From positions 3,596,001 to 3,660,000 of the forward strand of contig NZ_LT906438.1 of the NCBI RefSeq assembly GCF_900186955.1: a DNA stretch of 64,000 nt. The letters are read 5' to 3'. The position numbers and the translations under genes are program-made. Shown piece by piece: positions 62,977 through 64,000 of this stretch. This DNA comes from Bacillus pumilus. GTDB taxonomy: Bacteria; Bacillota; Bacilli; Bacillales; Bacillaceae. The first letter of the stretch is position 1; each line of letters opens with the position of its first letter. The notes beneath the pieces were generated by a model. It was not told the DNA's origin, did no database searches, and saw nothing but the letters and a program-made list of their open reading frames with translations.

Positions 62977-64000
62977 TTATCCAAAAGAAAATGCACCCTT
63001 AAAGAAATCGCCTGCACCTTTTATGAGCGAATCTGCGGTTTCTTTTGTTTTTTCTATCCCTTTATGTATCACCTGATTTGCCTGATCAATGGTGTCATTA
63101 ACTGCTTTCACACCTTGACCCGCCAGCTCGAATGCTTGTTTCCCTTTATCCACGACCGCATGAATTGGGTCCTTTAATTTCACTGCAACCTGCTCAGCAA
63201 AGCCTGATGTCAGCTTGGCGACTTTTTCTCCTATAAATCCACCGACTGCGGAACCAATGGCTCCTCCAACGACGGTTCCAATCGGTCCTGCAAAGCTTCC
63301 AAGAGCTCCTCCGACAACGGCACCTGCGACAGACCCGCCAGCGATAAAGACCGTATTGTTCACTGCATTTCCAACAGCCTTCGCATTTTCACGCTTCAGG
63401 ACTTCTGGCTGATCACCGAATTCTGCATAGTTCTCAGCAATTTTCAAACCACAGCCGACCGTTTCCGTTGCGCCAGTGACAACCGTTGCAATGATGGCAT
63501 TTCCTTTCGCGAATCTTGATCCATTTTTCAAAACAGACTTGATCGCAGCCGTGTCCTTCCAATTGATACTTCCTTTTGTAAAGTCACGGACACTGTTCGT
63601 GAATGCAACTGTATCGTCAGGATAAAATTTTGTGAATTTCTTATGGACCAAATCAGCCATCGACCAGTTTGATCGTTTTAATAATTCTTTATTACTCAGC
63701 CAAATCCTTGCTAGCCGGTCAAATCTCGTTCCTTCTACCCGGCTGGTCAGATCAAGCAGCAGCTTTGAATGCTGCGCTGCATAACGGCCATTGTCTTTAA
63801 TGAAAGTCGTCATCCCAAGTCCATAGTATTTCGCCTGCATCATCACAATACCAGCTAAGCTCGTGAGTGTACCATATTGATCATAGATACTGTACAATTT
63901 CCGTAAAATATCGTCTGCTTCGACCATTTTATCTTTTGCATGACGAATCGTAATATCATCACTGCTCAATTTACTGATCAATGCTTGTCCTGCTCCCCAT
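62977..64000 (-). CDS. YfjB-like protein with glycine-zipper membrane segment, 5' end outside window
   Basis: The frame is open to the right edge (codons read WGAGQALISKLSSDD before the first listed start), so the gene is cut by the window. At least 341 residues: a helical region, then FIAGGSVAGAVVGGALGSFAGPIGTVVGGAIGSAVGGFIGEKVAKL, a glycine-zipper of about 46 residues that can insert in membranes, and a helical C-terminus ending FFKGAFSFG. Similar architecture occurs in T7SS-exported pore or toxin-like proteins and in B. subtilis YfjB. An LXG N-terminus may lie outside. First gene of the row with the YfjC- and YfjD-like genes. Confidence 0.65.
   Translation of the reverse strand, partial: WGAGQALISKLSSDDITIRHAKDKMVEADDILRKLYSIYDQYGTLTSLAGIVMMQAKYYGLGMTTFIKDNGRYAAQHSKLLLDLTSRVEGTRFDRLARIWLSNKELLKRSNWSMADLVHKKFTKFYPDDTVAFTNSVRDFTKGSINWKDTAAIKSVLKNGSRFAKGNAIIATVVTGATETVGCGLKIAENYAEFGDQPEVLKRENAKAVGNAVNNTVFIAGGSVAGAVVGGALGSFAGPIGTVVGGAIGSAVGGFIGEKVAKLTSGFAEQVAVKLKDPIHAVVDKGKQAFELAGQGVKAVNDTIDQANQVIHKGIEKTKETADSLIKGAGDFFKGAFSFG

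Overview
The window looks like a chromosomal segment of a Bacillus of the pumilus group (B. pumilus / safensis / altitudinis). This rests on recognising many proteins as close relatives of B. subtilis YwbG, YwbD, YwbC, RelP (YwaC), IlvK (YwaA), LicBCAH/LicR, SigY, CydABCD, YxkH, AnsAB and MleN, several in the same local order as in B. subtilis. It is interleaved with loci I do not know from B. subtilis 168: an isd-type heme system, an NADP-type glutamate dehydrogenase, a second lic-like PTS and a sortase-substrate pair. No rRNA, tRNA, CRISPR array, insertion sequence or prophage was seen.

Layout, left to right. 1-2.6 kb: end of cidA, then ywbG, ywbD and ywbC. 2.7-5.1 kb: a polar amino acid ABC importer preceded by a perfect TnrA/GlnR box. 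5.4-6.7 kb: a Rap phosphatase with its Phr pheromone precursor, the latter very short. 6.7-13 kb: relP, a ribose-type ABC importer behind a SAM-I riboswitch, and a secreted beta-helix lipoprotein. 13-20.7 kb: ilvK, two small membrane proteins, the licBCAH operon, and licR broken by a one-base frameshift in an A7 run. 20.9-23.2 kb: a class F-like sortase next to a two-domain, His-rich surface protein ending in an MPKTG sorting signal, plus a 37-residue basic peptide. 23.3-27.6 kb: glutamate dehydrogenase, a short sigY operon with an autoregulatory-type ECF promoter, and a secreted pectate lyase under a CcpA site. 27.6-33.5 kb: cydABCD.

33.8-43.5 kb is one long Fur-controlled heme/iron locus on the minus strand. 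In transcription order it encodes a secreted NEAT protein, a single-NEAT NPQTG-anchored protein, a triple-NEAT NPKTG-anchored protein, a first FecCD-type ABC transporter, sortase B, then a second FecCD-type transporter. The ATPase of the second transporter is fused to an IsdG/HmoA-type heme monooxygenase that also carries its own internal ribosome-binding site and start. Secreted and wall-bound NEAT domains would pass heme to the importers, sortase B would anchor the NEAT proteins, and the fused monooxygenase would open the heme ring at the membrane.

43.8-47 kb: an HxlR regulator divergent from an operon of a two-domain VOC dioxygenase, a stand-alone RibA and RibD. 47-54.4 kb: a VOC protein, a near-consensus parS site, the YxkH-like deacetylase, and a second LicR-controlled beta-glucoside PTS with a GH1 phospho-glucosidase. 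54.5-56.2 kb: YwqH/YwqI-like type VII secretion accessory proteins with no adjacent LXG toxin. 56.5-61 kb: mleN, ansB, ansA and divergent ansR. 61-64 kb: an XRE regulator and a yfj-like cluster whose first gene runs off the right edge.

Start codons were reassigned from the longest open frame wherever a Shine-Dalgarno sequence pointed to an internal start. Function statements come from protein family recognition by eye, with no database search.
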